From NCBI RefSeq assembly GCF_014640155.1, contig NZ_BMGK01000011.1, positions 21,435-85,434 of the forward strand: a stretch of DNA of 64,000 bases, read 5' to 3'. The DNA is from Planktosalinus lacus. GTDB taxonomy: Bacteria > Bacteroidota > Bacteroidia > Flavobacteriales > Flavobacteriaceae. This document shows positions 17,609-25,780 of the stretch, piece after piece (the stretch's first letter is position 1; each line of letters opens with the position of its first letter). The notes under the pieces were generated by a model. It saw only the letters and a list, made by a program, of their open reading frames with translations. It did not search any database and was not told where the DNA came from. The translations under genes and the position numbers were made by a program.

Positions 17609-19315
17609 TTAATGGGCGTTATTTTTGTTAGCCTCTTTTCTTACATTTTCATAGATTTTTTGACATTTTGTTCCATTTTTAAACAGTGTTGGTATTATAG
17701 CATTCGAGTAATTTCTATCAATTTCGATTTTAAGTAATTCGAAAAATTCTTTTACTTTTTCACCCATTGAAATAAGCAGTTCTGGTTTATCGAAATTAAA
17801 CTTTCCAGTTTGATATTTTTTAGTGTTAAGACCTTCAAAAATTAATAATGATATTATTCGATTTCCATGTATTATGATACCTTGATCACGTCCCTGTTCA
17901 AGAGTATTTTCTATCTCTTTTATTGCTTGATCAATAATTCTTTGAGTCCGTACACAATTATAAACATATCGACCGGTAGTCTGTTGGTTGAATATTTTTT
18001 TGTAAGGTGCTTTTTCAAGGTTATCCCATAACTTTCCAATCTCTCTTTTAAGCTGAACAACTATTGAAACGTCACCAGAAGCACAAGATGTTGCTGTTGT
18101 GCTTTCAATTAGGTCAAAAGATACTTGGTCCTCTTTCTCAAACACACCTCTACTAATTCGGTAATCTATTCCATCAATTAAAAGCTCGTCTCTGATCCTT
18201 GATTGTTCTGGATCAAAGGTTACGAAGTCCCTATTTTCAACGCGATTTTGAGTATTATTAGCCTTGGTAATCTTTTGTCCAAAATCACTTTCTGCTTTAT
18301 CAAGTGTTATGATTCTCACAGGAACAAAAACACTTTCCAATTTCGATGAGTCTTCTTCACCAAACCGTCCGATTGTGCTAACAGTTTGAGCACCATTTAC
18401 AATACTAATATTCGAGCACGTAAATTGACCAATTTCTGTGGAAGCTCCTCCGACCATATTTTTTGCGGCAGTATTACAAATAAGAGTTATACCGTTATTA
18501 AGAAACCAAAACACTTCTGGTTGTTTTTCTAATGAATTAGCTATTTCTAAATTGACGTTGGTATCTCCCAATACTCCACGAATATTTTTTTGAAATAATC
18601 GGTTTCGATATTTATCCCACCAATCAAAAATTTCTACCCCATTTACTTGACCATAATATCCTGTAGTAGGTTCTGTGATTTTCCCCCAAGATTTAAGCTG
18701 TATTGTTAAGTCAATTGGCTCTCCTGAATCAACACTCTTCAATAAGGATGAATGAATACGAGATTGATTAAAAACTGAGAAATAGACAATTTCTGAAGCG
18801 TCATTAAACTCAACAAGGAGATCTTCAAAATCCCTTCTCGAGGGTTCAGCAAGGTCGTTAATGCCTGTATATGTTAAAATGATTTGATATTTGGTTTTTG
18901 GGTCACAAATTGCATTTCTGATAACAACCTCTTTACGTCTAACTTTATCATTAAACCGCTCAAATTTAAAGTTAAATAAATCTCTTACACCGCTAATGAA
19001 CTTTTTTACTTCACCATTATCAGGCTCACCAGTTCCTTTATGGATCCATTTTGACTGTACTAAGTGCAAAGTCTTTGCTGTGCCATCATAGTATACTGCA
19101 TCAAGGCCATTGTCACTACTTCCGTCAGTTATTGAATCGCAAGCAATAGAAAGTGAGGCCTGAGCATGATAGATTAAAGAATACGCAGCTAATGAGCGTG
19201 TAAGAAAAAAATTTTCAATTTCTTTTGAATCAGCTTTTACATCACTAAGATCTATCTTGTCTTCGAACTCTTTCTCTAAATGAGACTTTATGTGTTGTAC
19301 GTGTATTGTACTCAT
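17609..19315 (-). CDS. AIPR family abortive-infection protein
   Basis: A 568-residue member of the AIPR (abortive phage resistance) family. An N-terminal nuclease-like segment (ITDGSSDNGLDAVYYD, then LHLVQSKW) shows the D...QxK arrangement of PD-(D/E)XK folds. The family signature appears as WFLNNGITLICNTAAKN followed by ISIVNGAQTVSTIGRF at about 270-320. Length and order match the family. It is the first gene of the minus-strand defence cluster, about 260 bp from tRNA-Arg. An AACGTTAGTC-type sequence lies just upstream of its start. Confidence 0.85.
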   Translation of the reverse strand: MSTIHVQHIKSHLEKEFEDKIDLSDVKADSKEIENFFLTRSLAAYSLIYHAQASLSIACDSITDGSSDNGLDAVYYDGTAKTLHLVQSKWIHKGTGEPDNGEVKKFISGVRDLFNFKFERFNDKVRRKEVVIRNAICDPKTKYQIILTYTGINDLAEPSRRDFEDLLVEFNDASEIVYFSVFNQSRIHSSLLKSVDSGEPIDLTIQLKSWGKITEPTTGYYGQVNGVEIFDWWDKYRNRLFQKNIRGVLGDTNVNLEIANSLEKQPEVFWFLNNGITLICNTAAKNMVGGASTEIGQFTCSNISIVNGAQTVSTIGRFGEEDSSKLESVFVPVRIITLDKAESDFGQKITKANNTQNRVENRDFVTFDPEQSRIRDELLIDGIDYRISRGVFEKEDQVSFDLIESTTATSCASGDVSIVVQLKREIGKLWDNLEKAPYKKIFNQQTTGRYVYNCVRTQRIIDQAIKEIENTLEQGRDQGIIIHGNRIISLLIFEGLNTKKYQTGKFNFDKPELLISMGEKVKEFFELLKIEIDRNYSNAIIPTLFKNGTKCQKIYENVRKEANKNNAH

Positions 19316-19497
19316 CTTTTATATCCTGACTAACGTTTTTTTATGTTCTATGACAGACCTTCACAGAATAGAGTTAAATGCGAAGGTTTGAAAAAACTGG
19401 CACATCTCAAAATTAACATAATTTGTTAAAACTTTATGTAGACAAAGCTATTTCTTTACTATTATTCAATTGATGGATAATAAAAATATTTAAAATC

Positions 19498-19519
19498 GGG
19501 CGGCACAATGGGCGGTACA
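19498..19519. repeat. GC-rich repeat next to the tRNA-Arg terminator, candidate att arm sites
   Basis: On the minus strand the sequence reads TACCGCCCATTG then TGCCGCCC, two CCGCCC words 12 bp apart in an otherwise AT-rich spacer. It lies about 60 bp from the tRNA 3' end, where integrase arm sites often sit. The function is inference. Confidence 0.35.
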
Positions 19520-19532
19520 AAAGCATAAAAAA

Positions 19533-19567
19533 ATCCGCAAATAACTCATAATCAGTTATATGCGGAT
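19533..19567 (-). terminator. Rho-independent terminator of tRNA-Arg
   Basis: ATCCGCATATAACT and AGTTATTTGCGGAT (minus-strand reading) pair with one mismatch around a 7-nt loop and are followed by TTTTTT. It lies directly downstream of the tRNA. Confidence 0.85.
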
Positions 19568-19575
19568 GTTAAATG

Positions 19576-19649
19576 TGACCTCGACAGGATTCAAACCTGT
19601 AACCTTCTGAGCCGTAATCAGATGCGCTATTCAGTTGCGCCACGAGGCC
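19576..19649 (-). tRNA. tRNA-Arg (anticodon ACG)
   Basis: The minus-strand reading folds as a full cloverleaf. The acceptor stem GGCCTCG pairs with CGAGGTC (one G-U). The D arm contains GCGC...GCGC. The anticodon stem TCTGA/TCAGA encloses the loop TTACGGC with anticodon ACG. The T arm is ACAGG/CCTGT with loop TTTGAAT. The discriminator is A and no CCA is encoded. It decodes CGU (and, after inosine editing, CGC and CGA). Its 3' side faces the defence block, the usual polarity for an element integrated into a tRNA gene. A complete promoter and a strong terminator frame it. Confidence 0.95.
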
Positions 19650-19699
19650 TTTTTGAGGGCGTGTCCTCTGAAAGAACAAGCTTGTTTTGAAAGCGGATG

Positions 19700-19730
19700 C
19701 AAATATACCTTTTATTTTACTTTGAGCAAA
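19700..19730 (-). promoter_or_regulatory. Bacteroidetes-type promoter of tRNA-Arg
   Basis: The minus strand reads TTTG (19730-19727), a 19-bp spacer, then TATATTTG (19707-19700). This is a full match to the Bacteroidetes -33/-7 consensus, about 50 bp before the tRNA 5' end. Confidence 0.85.
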
Positions 19731-19736
19731 GAGATT

Positions 19737-20012
19737 TTATACAATTTCAGCACTCAAACCGGCATCCAGCAAGAGGCTGCAACGGGGCTCCAGTTCTTCA
19801 TAAGATCCGGTCTTAACAGTACACTTGCCTTTGTAATGCACAATCCACGCACACTGCTCTGCTTGAATGGGGGTATGCTCACAGGCATAGACCAGGGTTT
19901 CAATCACATGGTCAAACGTATTGACCTCATCATTGAATAAAACAATCTCATTGTTCTTCTGCTCCTCAGTAAGAACTTCAATTTCTTCTTGTATTTTTTC
20001 TTTTGTGCTCAC
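19737..20012 (-). CDS. clpS: ATP-dependent Clp protease adaptor ClpS
   Basis: ClpS docks N-end-rule substrates onto the ClpA/ClpC unfoldase. The 91-residue protein shows the core EIVLFNDEVNTFDHVIETL followed by ACEHTPIQAEQCAWIVHYKG. It contains the family's N-D-x-x-N/T-x-F segment and the residues forming the N-degron pocket. The N-terminal 20 residues are the usual flexible, charged tail. The gene starts 19 bp after prmA and is the last gene of the tpiA-prmA-clpS run, a neighbourhood common in Flavobacteriia. Confidence 0.93.
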   Translation of the reverse strand: MSTKEKIQEEIEVLTEEQKNNEIVLFNDEVNTFDHVIETLVYACEHTPIQAEQCAWIVHYKGKCTVKTGSYEELEPRCSLLLDAGLSAEIV

Positions 20013-20031
20013 CTTACAAAATTAATGAAAA

Positions 20032-20871
20032 TTAATCGTTCTTGAAAAATTTAGCGGCTACCCAGTTGTTGCGTATGATATGTTCAACGTGCAGAAGCTT
20101 GTGTTTATTACATTCTTTTTCAATGCTTTCGAGGTCTTCAGTGTAAAAACCACTGAGGTAGAGTTCGCCGCCCGCTTCCAGACACGCAGCATAGGTTGCC
20201 ATATCGTTGAGCAGGATGTTCCGGTTGATGTTGGCTATGATGGTGTCATAGCTTTTTCTCTCCAACAGCGAAGCGTCTCCTTCATACACACTAATGTGCT
20301 TGCAGTTGTTGCGTGCTGCATTTTCTATCGAATTTAAATAACACCAGTTGTCAATATCAATGGCGTCAATGGGTTGGGCGCCTTTCATTTCGGCTAAAAT
20401 AGCCAGGACGGCCGTGCCGCAACCCATATCCAGTACCTTCTTGCCGGCCCATTCATTTTTCAATAAATGCTGAATCATCATATGCGTGGTCTCATGATGA
20501 CCGGTGCCAAAAGACATCTTGGGTTCGATGACAATATCAAAGGTCACGTCGGGCTTTTCGTGAAAGGGAGCCCGTACCGAACAAATGCCGTCTACCAAAA
20601 TAGGTTCAAAGTTTTTTTCCCATTCTTCGTTCCAGTTTACCTGTTTGATTTCCTGCTGCGTATAGCTGATGGTCACCAGGTCTGATTTGAGGACATCCAC
20701 AGCTTCTAACAAGTCTTCTTTCCAAGCCCTTTTTTGAATGTATGCGGTCACGCCTGTTTCGGTTTCGGCAAAACTTTCAAAACCGGCTTCCCCGAGTTCA
20801 GCGATGAGGATATCAGTCCAGGGTTCTGACGGACTCACATTAAACTCAAATTCCAGATAGATATCTTCCAT
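20032..20871 (-). CDS. prmA: Ribosomal protein L11 methyltransferase PrmA
   Basis: SAM-dependent methyltransferase that trimethylates lysines and the N-terminus of ribosomal protein L11. Over 279 residues it has an N-terminal substrate-recognition domain (YLEFEFNVSPSEPWTDILIA) and a Rossmann methyltransferase domain with MSFGTGHHETTHM, the SAM loop VLDMGCGTAVLAILAEMKGA, the acidic AIDIDNW and the catalytic-loop NINRNIL. The start overlaps the tpiA stop by one base, so the two are translationally coupled. Confidence 0.95.
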   Translation of the reverse strand: MEDIYLEFEFNVSPSEPWTDILIAELGEAGFESFAETETGVTAYIQKRAWKEDLLEAVDVLKSDLVTISYTQQEIKQVNWNEEWEKNFEPILVDGICSVRAPFHEKPDVTFDIVIEPKMSFGTGHHETTHMMIQHLLKNEWAGKKVLDMGCGTAVLAILAEMKGAQPIDAIDIDNWCYLNSIENAARNNCKHISVYEGDASLLERKSYDTIIANINRNILLNDMATYAACLEAGGELYLSGFYTEDLESIEKECNKHKLLHVEHIIRNNWVAAKFFKND

Positions 20872-21626
20872 TACAGGGCGCTTATGATGTCGATAAAGGA
20901 TTCCACTTCCAGCGAAGCGCCTCCCACCAATGCACCGTCTATATCTGGTTGTGCGAACAGGTCTTTTGCATTGGCCGGTTTGACACTGCCACCATACAAT
21001 ATGGAAACATTATCAGAAACCTCATTACTGTATTTGTCGGCGATGGTTTTTCTGATGAATTGGTGCATTTCCTGTGCTTGTTCAGGGCTGGCGGTTTCAC
21101 CGGTGCCAATGGCCCAGACAGGTTCATAGGCAATAACCACAGACTCCCACTGTTTTGCATTTAGGTGAAACAGGCCGTTGCGTAACTGGCTTTCCACAAG
21201 TTTAAAATGATCCCCATCCTTTCTGTCTTCCAGTTTTTCGCCTATGCAAAAAATAATCTTTATCTCGTTGGCCAGTGCGGTCCGCACTTTTTCGGAAAGA
21301 ATCCTATCGGTTTCAGCAAAGTATTCCCTGCGTTCACTATGCCCTAGGATCACGCGTTCTATCCCGATGCTCTTCAGCATCTTGGCTGATACTTCCCCGG
21401 TAAAGGCACCCTCCTCAGACTCATGCATGTTTTGTGCTACAATTTCAATGGGATATTCACGTGTAGCATCAAAAGCATGCCAGAGGTTTGTAAACGAAGG
21501 GGCAATCAGGATTTCAGCCTTTGTGTCTTGTAAGTTTTCAATGAAAAACGTAAAAAAGTCATTGGACTCCGCAAGATCTTTATACATTTTCCAGTTTGCT
21601 GCGATTATTTTTTTTCGTTGACTCAT
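20871..21626 (-). CDS. tpiA: Triosephosphate isomerase
   Basis: Glycolytic enzyme interconverting dihydroxyacetone phosphate and glyceraldehyde 3-phosphate. The 251-residue TIM barrel has all signature parts: substrate Lys in AANWKMYK, catalytic His in VILGHSERRE, catalytic Glu in VIAYEPVWAIGTG with the flexible loop 6, and the phosphate-binding ILYGGSVKPANA and GALVGGASL. It is the first gene of a three-gene run with prmA and clpS. A TAAATTTG -7 element lies about 60 bp upstream. Confidence 0.97.
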   Translation of the reverse strand: MSQRKKIIAANWKMYKDLAESNDFFTFFIENLQDTKAEILIAPSFTNLWHAFDATREYPIEIVAQNMHESEEGAFTGEVSAKMLKSIGIERVILGHSERREYFAETDRILSEKVRTALANEIKIIFCIGEKLEDRKDGDHFKLVESQLRNGLFHLNAKQWESVVIAYEPVWAIGTGETASPEQAQEMHQFIRKTIADKYSNEVSDNVSILYGGSVKPANAKDLFAQPDIDGALVGGASLEVESFIDIISAL

Positions 21627-21686
21627 CGTTTTTTTAATTTATTGATAGATGGTTTATAAAAATAAATGTCAAATGGTAAGAGGTAG

Positions 21687-21694
21687 CAAATTTA
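21687..21694 (-). promoter_or_regulatory. -7 element upstream of tpiA
   Basis: The minus strand reads TAAATTTG, matching TAnnTTTG. No clear -33 TTTG is seen at the expected spacing. Confidence 0.5.
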
Positions 21695-21839
21695 CTTAAA
21701 TTTTAGCATTGTTGAGGTATGAATGCCTTTGCTTATTGTTACAAAAAGTGAATCAAAAGGATTTTAACCATTAAGTAGTTAAGAATATTTTGCTTAATGC
21801 CTTCATGTTTTTCTTGCAAACGAATATTCAAGAGACAGA

Positions 21840-21998
21840 TTTGGAACTTGGTGCTTGTTATTTGGAATTTGGTGCTTGTTATTTGGAATTTGGTGCTTGT
21901 TATTTGGAATTTGGTGCTTGTTATTTGGAATTTGGAGCTTAGAATTTGGAGCTTGGAATTTGGAATTTGAAATTTGGTGCTTGGTACTTGGTGCTTGA
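21840..21998. repeat. CCAA-rich tandem array downstream of the ABC permease gene
   Basis: Four consecutive 21-bp units (plus strand TTTGGAATTTGG then TGCTTGTTA) are followed by degenerate copies. Read in the sense of the upstream minus-strand gene, the array is rich in CCAA, AAGCACC and AATTCC and almost free of G. It fills most of the 383-bp gap between tpiA and the permease; the rest of that gap holds the tpiA leader. Confidence 0.85.
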
Positions 21999-22009
21999 AT
22001 CTTATTTAA

Positions 22010-23083
22010 CTAACTCCTGATTTTAGGGTCTAAAATCCCGTAAATAATATCCACAAAAATATTGATTAAGATGAACATGGCAGCAATAACAATAACAGCT
22101 CCCATAATAATGGGTAAATCGAGTGTATTTAGCGAATCAACGATTTCTTTTCCCAGTCCGTTCCAACCAAAGATATACTCCACAAATACCGCCCCTGCCA
22201 GCATCGAAGCAAACCAGCCTGAAATGGCTGTTACCACCGGGTTTAACGAGTTTTTTAAAGCGTGTTTTCTGATGACCTGATAGGTGCTCAGTCCCTTGGC
22301 CCGTGCCGTGCGGATGTAGTCCTGATTAAATACTTCCAGCATGGAGTTCCGCATTAGCTGAATCACTACAGCCAATGGGCGAATGCCTAAAACAACAGCA
22401 GGAAGGATCAGATTTTTCCACTGAATGTATGTTCCTTCACCAAAATCGTCCACTTCATACAAACTACCGGTCATATTGAGGTTTGTATATTGATGCAGCA
22501 CATACCCAAAAAACCAGGCAAATAAAATGGCACTGAAAAAGGAAGGCACACTCATCCCCAGGGTACTGAAAATTTGAATGGTTTTGTCCATCCAGCTGTC
22601 TTTAACCAATGCGGAAACAATGCCGAAAAAAATACCAATCAGCAGCGCAATAGCAATCGCCGAAACTGCCAGCACAATCGTATTGGGTAAGGTTTCGCCA
22701 ATCACTGCAGATACATCTTTACCACTTTTTTGAAAAGACTCCCGGAAGTAAGGTAACTTCAACACACAGGTTGTGTTTGCCACATCAAAGAGCTTTGTGG
22801 CATTGTATTTTCCAGCACTCAAATAAGTGTAATCCGCCGGATTGTTGCTGTGAAAGGAAAGAGGGGAAAGGTCGTTTAAATAATAGAGGTACTGTATGCT
22901 GATGGGTTTGTCAAAACCATACTTTTTCTTGATGATTTCAATTTGCTCCGGACTTTCATTCTGCCCCAGCATCATCCTTGCGGGGTCGCCGGGAAGAATG
23001 GTAAACAAAAAGAATATAACTGTTATCACACCCCATAATGTGAGGAAGGCATACCCCATTTTATTTAATATATATTTACCCAC
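22010..23083 (-). CDS. ABC transporter permease, DppB/OppB family
   Basis: Inner-membrane permease of a peptide/nickel-type ABC importer. The 357 residues start with a membrane helix (AFLTLWGVITVIFFLFTI) and the family mark LPGDPARMMLGQN. Five further membrane helices follow, with an EAA-loop-like RTARAKGLSTYQVIRKHALK about 110 residues from the end. A periplasmic insert of about 50 residues between helices 1 and 2 is longer than in the shortest members. It starts 1 bp after the DoxX-like gene and is probably cotranscribed with it. The partner DppC-type permease, ATPases and binding protein are not in the window. Confidence 0.9.
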   Translation of the reverse strand: MGKYILNKMGYAFLTLWGVITVIFFLFTILPGDPARMMLGQNESPEQIEIIKKKYGFDKPISIQYLYYLNDLSPLSFHSNNPADYTYLSAGKYNATKLFDVANTTCVLKLPYFRESFQKSGKDVSAVIGETLPNTIVLAVSAIAIALLIGIFFGIVSALVKDSWMDKTIQIFSTLGMSVPSFFSAILFAWFFGYVLHQYTNLNMTGSLYEVDDFGEGTYIQWKNLILPAVVLGIRPLAVVIQLMRNSMLEVFNQDYIRTARAKGLSTYQVIRKHALKNSLNPVVTAISGWFASMLAGAVFVEYIFGWNGLGKEIVDSLNTLDLPIIMGAVIVIAAMFILINIFVDIIYGILDPKIRS

Positions 23084-23084
23084 C

Positions 23085-24179
23085 TTAAAGCTTTAAATCG
23101 AGCGCATCCTTCCAATGTAATTTTTGTTTTATGGTTCCACTGTTTAGCTCCAGAATTCCGGGGTTGCTTCTCACAATGGTTTTTAAAACAGTCTGGTCAC
23201 AGAAGTAAAAGTCAAAGTTTAAATTGTGTTCCGCTTTTAAACGGTCAATTGTTTCACCAATGGACGCTGAAAGCCCCACAACAGTATACCCTTTATCACG
23301 TGCTTCGTCAGTTATTTTTTTTATGTTTTCAAATCCGTCTTCGTTTGAACGTTCTACATTGTAAACCACCACCATAATGAGGTTTTCAATGCTCAAAATC
23401 TTATCGGTTACCTCTTCCTCGTCGGTTTCTATAGTGAAGTCAAGGATGGGTGGCAGGTAACCTTCCTGGACGAGCTCGGTTTCCACATCGATAAATTCGC
23501 CGTCAACCGAAGGATAAGAACCGTTGGTAGTAACAATTTTATCTGTGCCATTAAGATCAAATTTCCAGCGGTATTCATAGATTGCTTTTGGGGCATCCGG
23601 CGGGATGGTCATCGACTCCTGTATGTTGCTGTCCACTTTATACGCCCTGAAATCAATATAGGGCAAGTGGTTCAATACCTGATACACGATAATGACACAA
23701 AACAAGAGGGTTGCCAAAATGATATATTTTAAAGACGCTTTCGCGAAAAGCGGGCTAATGTATTTTTGACCCACAAAAAGGATGACAATAAACACCAGCA
23801 GGATGATATCTTTTATAAACGACTCCCATGGGGTTAGGGGAATGGCATCACCAAAACAACCGCAATCGGTTACCTTATTAAAATAAGCTGAGTAGAAAGT
23901 CAGGAACGTAAAAAAGATAATCATGAGCAGCAAACTCCAAACCGTAAACTTGCGCGCAAAACCAATAATTACCATAACCCCCACCAGCACTTCAAAAATC
24001 ACAATAAGCACTGCCAGCGTCAAAGCATAGGGCACCAGAAACTCCAGGTTCAATACATCTGGAGCAAAATAGTCTTCCAACTTGAATGCAAAACCCATCG
24101 GGTCGTTCAACTTGATAAGTCCGGAAAAAATAAACAAGCCTCCAACGAGGATACGGGAAATGAGTACGAGTGCTTTCAT
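23085..24179 (-). CDS. DoxX/MauE-like membrane protein with C-terminal thioredoxin-like region (BT_3928 family)
   Basis: The N-terminal half has at least four membrane helices in DoxX/MauE style (RILVGGLFIFSGLIKLNDPM). It carries a cysteine pair in VTDCGCFGDAIPLTPWESF, typical of the BT_3928 family and of MauE-type redox carriers. The C-terminal half (about 260-364) is soluble and redoxin-like but lacks an obvious CxxC motif. The protein probably passes or senses redox state in the inner membrane. The gene follows DUF1599 and precedes the permease on the same strand, a placement usual in Bacteroidota. Confidence 0.82.
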   Translation of the reverse strand: MKALVLISRILVGGLFIFSGLIKLNDPMGFAFKLEDYFAPDVLNLEFLVPYALTLAVLIVIFEVLVGVMVIIGFARKFTVWSLLLMIIFFTFLTFYSAYFNKVTDCGCFGDAIPLTPWESFIKDIILLVFIVILFVGQKYISPLFAKASLKYIILATLLFCVIIVYQVLNHLPYIDFRAYKVDSNIQESMTIPPDAPKAIYEYRWKFDLNGTDKIVTTNGSYPSVDGEFIDVETELVQEGYLPPILDFTIETDEEEVTDKILSIENLIMVVVYNVERSNEDGFENIKKITDEARDKGYTVVGLSASIGETIDRLKAEHNLNFDFYFCDQTVLKTIVRSNPGILELNSGTIKQKLHWKDALDLKL

Positions 24180-24189
24180 TAAAATCTTT

Positions 24190-24284
24190 TTTTTTCACGC
24201 AAAGGGCGCTAAGTTTTCGCAAAGTGCGCTAAGGGTTTTTCCTTTTTCTTTGCGGTCTTTGCGCTTTCATTGCGTGCTTTGGTT
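24190..24284. repeat. CGCAAAG-type repeats between two genes
   Basis: Words such as CACGCAAAGGGCGCTAAG, CGCAAAGTGCGCTAAG and the inverted CTTTGCGGTCTTTGCG fill the spacer between DUF1599 and the DoxX-like gene. A related stretch occurs at 32240-32285. Confidence 0.7.
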
Positions 24285-24829
24285 TAATTTTTATTTTCAT
24301 TTATGTGAATGAGGGCAAAGACCGAATAATTAATCATATCCTGATAATTGGCATCAATCCCTTCACTCACCAATGTCTTGCCTTGATTGTCTTCAATTTG
24401 TTTTACCCGCAGTAACTTTTGGATAATCAAATCGGTTAACGAACTCACGCGCATATCCCTCCATGCCTCGCCATAGTCGTGGTTTTTGTTGAGCATCAGG
24501 TTTTTGGTTTCGGTGATTTTTTCGTCATATAAAGCGGTGGCTTCTTCGGGCTTTAAATCGGGTTGCTCGACCACACCTTTTTCCAACTGAATAAGCGCCA
24601 TCACACAGTAATTGATAATTCCAATAAATTCGCTGTGTTCATCTTCCTCCACTTTGCGTTCCCTATTTTGTTGCAAACTGCGAATGCGTTGTGCCTTGAT
24701 AAATATTTGATCGGTGAGGGAAGGCAATCTTAAAATGCGCCACGCAGGTCCGTAATCCTTCATCTTATTAATAAATAAAGCCCTGCACGTGGCAATGACT
24801 TCATCATATTGAGCTTCAGTTTTTGACAT
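24284..24829 (-). CDS. DUF1599 domain protein
   Basis: A 181-residue cytosolic protein made of two similar halves. Residues 10-50 include CRALFINKMKDYGPAWRILR, then LPSLTDQIFIKAQRIRSLQ. Residues 105-150 include TKNLMLNKNHDYGEAWRDMR, then VSSLTDLIIQKLLRVKQIE. This internal duplication with K-x-x-DYG-x-AWR is the DUF1599 signature (also called nucleotide modification associated domain 1). The biochemical role is unknown. It is divergent from folP and first in a run with the DoxX-like protein and the permease. Confidence 0.9.
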   Translation of the reverse strand: MSKTEAQYDEVIATCRALFINKMKDYGPAWRILRLPSLTDQIFIKAQRIRSLQQNRERKVEEDEHSEFIGIINYCVMALIQLEKGVVEQPDLKPEEATALYDEKITETKNLMLNKNHDYGEAWRDMRVSSLTDLIIQKLLRVKQIEDNQGKTLVSEGIDANYQDMINYSVFALIHINENKN

Positions 24830-24865
24830 ACTTTTAATTCAATCGGCTGTAATTAGGTTCAATTA

Positions 24866-24873
24866 CAAAAATA
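24866..24873 (-). promoter_or_regulatory. -7 element of the DUF1599 gene
   Basis: The minus strand reads TATTTTTG, matching TAnnTTTG, about 37 bp before the start codon in the divergent intergenic region. Confidence 0.5.
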
Positions 24874-24915
24874 CACTTTCAGGCGGGAAGTTCTAAAAAA
24901 AAGAGGAGAAAGCAT

Positions 24916-24923
24916 TAAATTTG
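24916..24923 (+). promoter_or_regulatory. -7 element of folP
   Basis: TAAATTTG matches TAnnTTTG and lies 38 bp upstream of the folP ATG. The -33 box is not evident. Confidence 0.5.
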
Positions 24924-24960
24924 ATGAATATTTACTTGTTCACTTACGCGAAAAACTCTT

Positions 24961-25779
24961 ATGACGATCAACTGCAAAGGAACCCTCATCGATCTTTCCA
25001 CACCCAAAGTAATGGGAATTCTCAACGTGACACCTGACTCATTTTATGACGGCGGGGTGTTGCAAAATGAAAAAGATATTCTCGGTCAAGCCGAAAAAAT
25101 GCTCAATGAAGGGGCGACCTTTCTTGATATAGGAGGCTACAGCTCCCGTCCCGATGCCAAAGATATTTCAACAACCGAAGAAATCAGCCGGGTGATTCCA
25201 GCAATTGAAATCGTTCTTAAAAACTTCCCCGAAGCCTTGATTTCTATCGATACCTTCAGGAGTGAAGTAGCAAAAAAAGCCATTGAAAGCGGGGCAGCCA
25301 TGATCAACGACATTGCTGCCGGAATGCTTGATGAAGCAATGTTACCAACTGTGGCGGAGCTACAAGTGCCTTACGTAATGATGCATATGCGCGGCACACC
25401 AAAAACCATGCAATCACTCACTCAGTATGAACATGTCACACTTGAAGTGTTGCGCTATTTTGCCGAACGAATGGCCGCAGCTCGTGCGCTGGGTATCAAT
25501 GATATCATTGCCGACCCCGGATTTGGTTTTGCCAAAACCCGTGAACAGAATTTTGAATTACTCAACCAATTGGAACTGTTTAAAAATCTTGAAATCCCAG
25601 TACTGATAGGGCTTTCCAGAAAATCAATGATCTACAAAACACTCGGTGTTAAACCTCAGGAAGCGCTCAACGGCACTACGGCACTAAACAGTATTGCGCT
25701 TTTGAAAGGGGCACATATCTTACGGGTTCACGATGTGAAGGAAGCGGTGGAGTGTGTGGAATTAGTGAGTAAGTTATAA
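24961..25779 (+). CDS. folP: Dihydropteroate synthase
   Basis: Folate-pathway enzyme that condenses 6-hydroxymethyl-7,8-dihydropterin pyrophosphate with p-aminobenzoate. The 272-residue TIM barrel shows the expected motifs: VMGILNVTPDSFYDGG near the N-terminus, FLDIGGYSSRPDA, SIDTFRSEVAKKA, MINDIAAG, MMHMRGTPKTMQ, ADPGFGFAKT, IGLSRKSM and the C-terminal LRVHDVKEAVE. Length and order are normal. It is transcribed away from DUF1599, with a CCAA-rich array directly after its stop. Confidence 0.97.
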   Translation: MTINCKGTLIDLSTPKVMGILNVTPDSFYDGGVLQNEKDILGQAEKMLNEGATFLDIGGYSSRPDAKDISTTEEISRVIPAIEIVLKNFPEALISIDTFRSEVAKKAIESGAAMINDIAAGMLDEAMLPTVAELQVPYVMMHMRGTPKTMQSLTQYEHVTLEVLRYFAERMAAARALGINDIIADPGFGFAKTREQNFELLNQLELFKNLEIPVLIGLSRKSMIYKTLGVKPQEALNGTTALNSIALLKGAHILRVHDVKEAVECVELVSKL

Positions 25780-25780
25780 A

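Noticed and set aside
1..19575. Prophage
   Set aside because: There are no capsid, tail, terminase or lysis genes; the helicase/Toprim module fits an integrative element better.
19600..19650. tRNA gene on the plus strand
   Set aside because: Only the minus-strand reading gives a full cloverleaf with intact T arm and a good promoter and terminator.
24961..25779. folP as a mobile sulfonamide-resistance (sul-type) gene
   Set aside because: The protein has ordinary chromosomal DHPS motifs, a housekeeping neighbourhood and matching composition; no element borders are nearby.
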